Origin: Prochlorococcus marinus str. MIT 9201
GTDB lineage: Bacteria > Cyanobacteriota > Cyanobacteriia > PCC-6307 > Cyanobiaceae
Direction of reading: 5' to 3'
DNA: 64,000 nt
Assembly: GCF_000759955.1 (NCBI RefSeq)
Contig: NZ_JNAL01000007.1
Location: 1 to 64,000 of the forward strand
Shown here: positions 62,232 to 64,000 of the stretch, in pieces
Layout: the number at the start of each line of letters is the position of its first letter
How positions within the stretch are numbered: position 1 is the first letter of the stretch
The notes under the pieces: model-generated
The model's input: only the letters and a program-made list of their open reading frames with translations
Told to the model about the DNA's origin: nothing
Databases searched by the model: none
Program-made: the position numbers and the translations under genes

Positions 62232-63704
62232 TTATTTATTTTTAATCCATTGAACAAGAGTTTTAACTCCAAAACCTGTCGCACCTGATGGATTAATACC
62301 CTTATTCTTATCAGTCCAACAAGTTCCAGCTATGTCGATGTGAGCCCATTTTATCTTTTTATCAAAGAATTCCTCTAAAAACAAAGCAGCAGTTATTGAC
62401 CCACCTGCTCTGGGACCTGTATTTTTCATATCAGCTATATGAGACTTTAACCCTTCTTTATACGATTTTTGTAAAGGCATTTGCCATAATTCTTCTCCAG
62501 CCTGGGCTGATGCAGCTTTTAGATCATTTGCTAGATCATTATTATTGCTCCAGAATCCAGCTACATCATTCCCTAATGCAACAACAATAGCTCCTGTTAA
62601 AGTGGCGAGGTCTATTATTGAATCTGGTTTTAAATTGGATGCATAAGTTAAAGCATCAGCTAATGTGAGTCTACCCTCAGCATCAGTATTATTAATTTCA
62701 ATTGTCTTACCATTAGATGCTTTAACTACATCTCCCGGATGTACTGCAGATCCATTGATCATGTTTTCGCAAGCTGCCACAATAAAGTGTATTTCGAGTC
62801 CCTTTGGTTTTATTGCTCCAAGTGCTTTTGCTGCTCCTAAAACTGCAGCGCTCCCGCCCATATCATATTTCATCATTTCAATTTGAGAGGCTCCTACTTT
62901 CAAGTTGTATCCTCCAGAATCAAAGGTTAAACCCTTTCCGACAAGAGCAATTTTTTCTTTTACTGGACCCTCTGACTTCAAAGTAAGATGTATAAATTTA
63001 GGATCTAGATCAGAACCTTTTGCTACAGCTAAATATGCTCCCATTCCTAAATCTTCACATTCTTTTGCCTCTAAAATTTTTACTTCTAAACCATGATCTT
63101 TAGCTATTTGAGAAGCTTGTATAGACATTTCCTGGGGCGTAAGACTATTTGGAGGTGCGGCCACAAGTCTTCTGGCAAGTTCAACACCTTCACATATTTT
63201 TTCTGTCTCTTCAAAGCTAATATTCTCAGATTTTTTTAAATTCAAGAACTCTATTTCTTTAAGAACTTTCTTTTCATCTTTTTTCTTATTGAATCTATTG
63301 TCCTTATAGGCAGATAATCTGGCTAACTCTGCTAATTGATGTATTTCTAGTTGTGAATTTATTAGTTCCCAAGGTAGCAAGATGCTAATTTTTTCATTTT
63401 TATCAACAGTATTCCTTATTAGATTTCCTATGGAGTTTTCTATATCACTTTTATTGAGGTCTTTTGTTTTGCCAAGACCAACTATGATTAAAGTCTCTAA
63501 TTTTTGATCTAAAAATTCAAAGCTTAAAGTTTTTCCTTTTTCTCCTTTGAATTTTTTTTGAGTAACTTTTTTTTGTAATAATTTTGGGTCAATAACAAAT
63601 GTTATGTTTTCAAGTTGGCTCGCAATTTCTTCCTCTAAAACTCCAAAAATTAATGAAGCACCTTGCCAGTTTTCTAGATTTTTTTGGAATGTGGAAAATT
63701 GCAT
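62232..63704 (-). CDS. pepA: Leucyl aminopeptidase (M17, PepA)
   Basis: 490 aa. [20 protein letters not shown] with metal ligands and [17 protein letters not shown], the M17 signature; KMKYDMGG-type loop present as [20 protein letters not shown]. Di-metal cytoplasmic peptidase. Convergent with msrA. Confidence 0.95.
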   Translation of the reverse strand: MQFSTFQKNLENWQGASLIFGVLEEEIASQLENITFVIDPKLLQKKVTQKKFKGEKGKTLSFEFLDQKLETLIIVGLGKTKDLNKSDIENSIGNLIRNTVDKNEKISILLPWELINSQLEIHQLAELARLSAYKDNRFNKKKDEKKVLKEIEFLNLKKSENISFEETEKICEGVELARRLVAAPPNSLTPQEMSIQASQIAKDHGLEVKILEAKECEDLGMGAYLAVAKGSDLDPKFIHLTLKSEGPVKEKIALVGKGLTFDSGGYNLKVGASQIEMMKYDMGGSAAVLGAAKALGAIKPKGLEIHFIVAACENMINGSAVHPGDVVKASNGKTIEINNTDAEGRLTLADALTYASNLKPDSIIDLATLTGAIVVALGNDVAGFWSNNNDLANDLKAASAQAGEELWQMPLQKSYKEGLKSHIADMKNTGPRAGGSITAALFLEEFFDKKIKWAHIDIAGTCWTDKNKGINPSGATGFGVKTLVQWIKNK

Positions 63705-63727
63705 TTGTAAAGAGATTTAATTAACTT

Positions 63728-64000
63728 TTAGTTGTTTGTGAAAGTAGTTGCCCACCTATTTCGAGTTTCTTTATTAAAAGGTGGTAACCATAAATATATC
63801 AGTTGCTGTTCTAATTTACGTCTTAATTTTACTTCTTTAGGTACATCTAAGAAGAAACGAATATCTTGGTGACTTGAGAGGTTGTTATGAGATAGGGCTT
63901 CTTTATAGTTTATGAGGTAATTTTTACAGTCATGTTCCCCCTTCCATCTTTTATTTGCTGAATTTGTTTCTCCTATATAGAGGATGATTTTTGAACTTCC
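63728..64000 (-). CDS. GIY-YIG nuclease-type protein, 5' truncated by window edge
   Basis: The last 90 codons are present. SSKIILYIGETNSANKRWKG corresponds to the second half of the GIY-YIG domain (YIG then R.. W..H), followed by a helical end LRRKLEQQLIYLWLPPFNKE. The start lies beyond base 64000. Related proteins in cyanobacteria are of unknown function. It ends 24 nt upstream of the pepA start region on the same strand. Confidence 0.7.
   Translation of the reverse strand, partial: GSSKIILYIGETNSANKRWKGEHDCKNYLINYKEALSHNNLSSHQDIRFFLDVPKEVKLRRKLEQQLIYLWLPPFNKETRNRWATTFTNN

Overview
The window looks like a chromosome segment of a high-light-type Prochlorococcus, or a very close picocyanobacterial relative. 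The DNA is very AT-rich and intergenic regions are short. TTG and GTG starts are frequent, there are many tiny single-membrane-span or Cys-rich proteins, and there are four high-light-inducible (Hli) genes. A kaiB-kaiC pair sits beside rplU-rpmA with no kaiA between them. All calls come from reading the sequence; no database search was run.

Layout. 1-4.3 kb: the 3' end of a repeat-rich surface protein (four exact 168-bp FG-GAP-like units), a LOG-family protein, a cupin-like protein and a first group of tiny genes with an hli. 4.5-7.7 kb: a cell-surface glycan/lipid set (GtrA flippase-like, GT2, GT39/ArnT-like). 7.7-31 kb: an accessory region of mostly small genes in overlapping chains. It includes a probable glutamine riboswitch with an NtcA-type box and a DUF4278/PirA-like peptide (9.83-10.07 kb), an LptF/G permease, three hli genes, two fatty-acid desaturases, a DMT transporter, an HI0933-type flavoprotein and a GAF protein with a C-terminal Cys4 module. 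31-41 kb: pirin, murD, an SDR enzyme, a stand-alone NAD-ligase adenylation domain, a photolyase-like flavoprotein with apparently swapped domain order, DoxX, PNPOx-like and membrane proteins, tRNA-Val(GAC) and a YlmH/PSII S4 protein. 41-64 kb: the conserved core, with serA, prmA, petF, a pentapeptide lumenal protein, rnz, a SpoIID-like protein, truB, rpmA, rplU, kaiB, kaiC, nblS, purD, purC, then bamA-lpxC-fabZ-lpxA-lpxB-msrA, pepA and a partial GIY-YIG gene.

How the parts fit together: bamA, lpxC, fabZ, lpxA and lpxB form a compact same-strand outer-membrane/lipid A operon, and the LptF/G permease at 13.6-14.8 kb serves the same envelope. The Hli proteins, NblS, the desaturases and the many small membrane proteins fit light and stress adaptation of the thylakoid. 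kaiBC without kaiA fits the reduced, hourglass-like clock described for Prochlorococcus. The riboswitch, NtcA box and peptide cassette is the best candidate for an overlooked regulatory unit. The paralogous families of very small proteins (33-aa single-span, twin CX3C, DDQDGG-tail) are the main material of unknown function.
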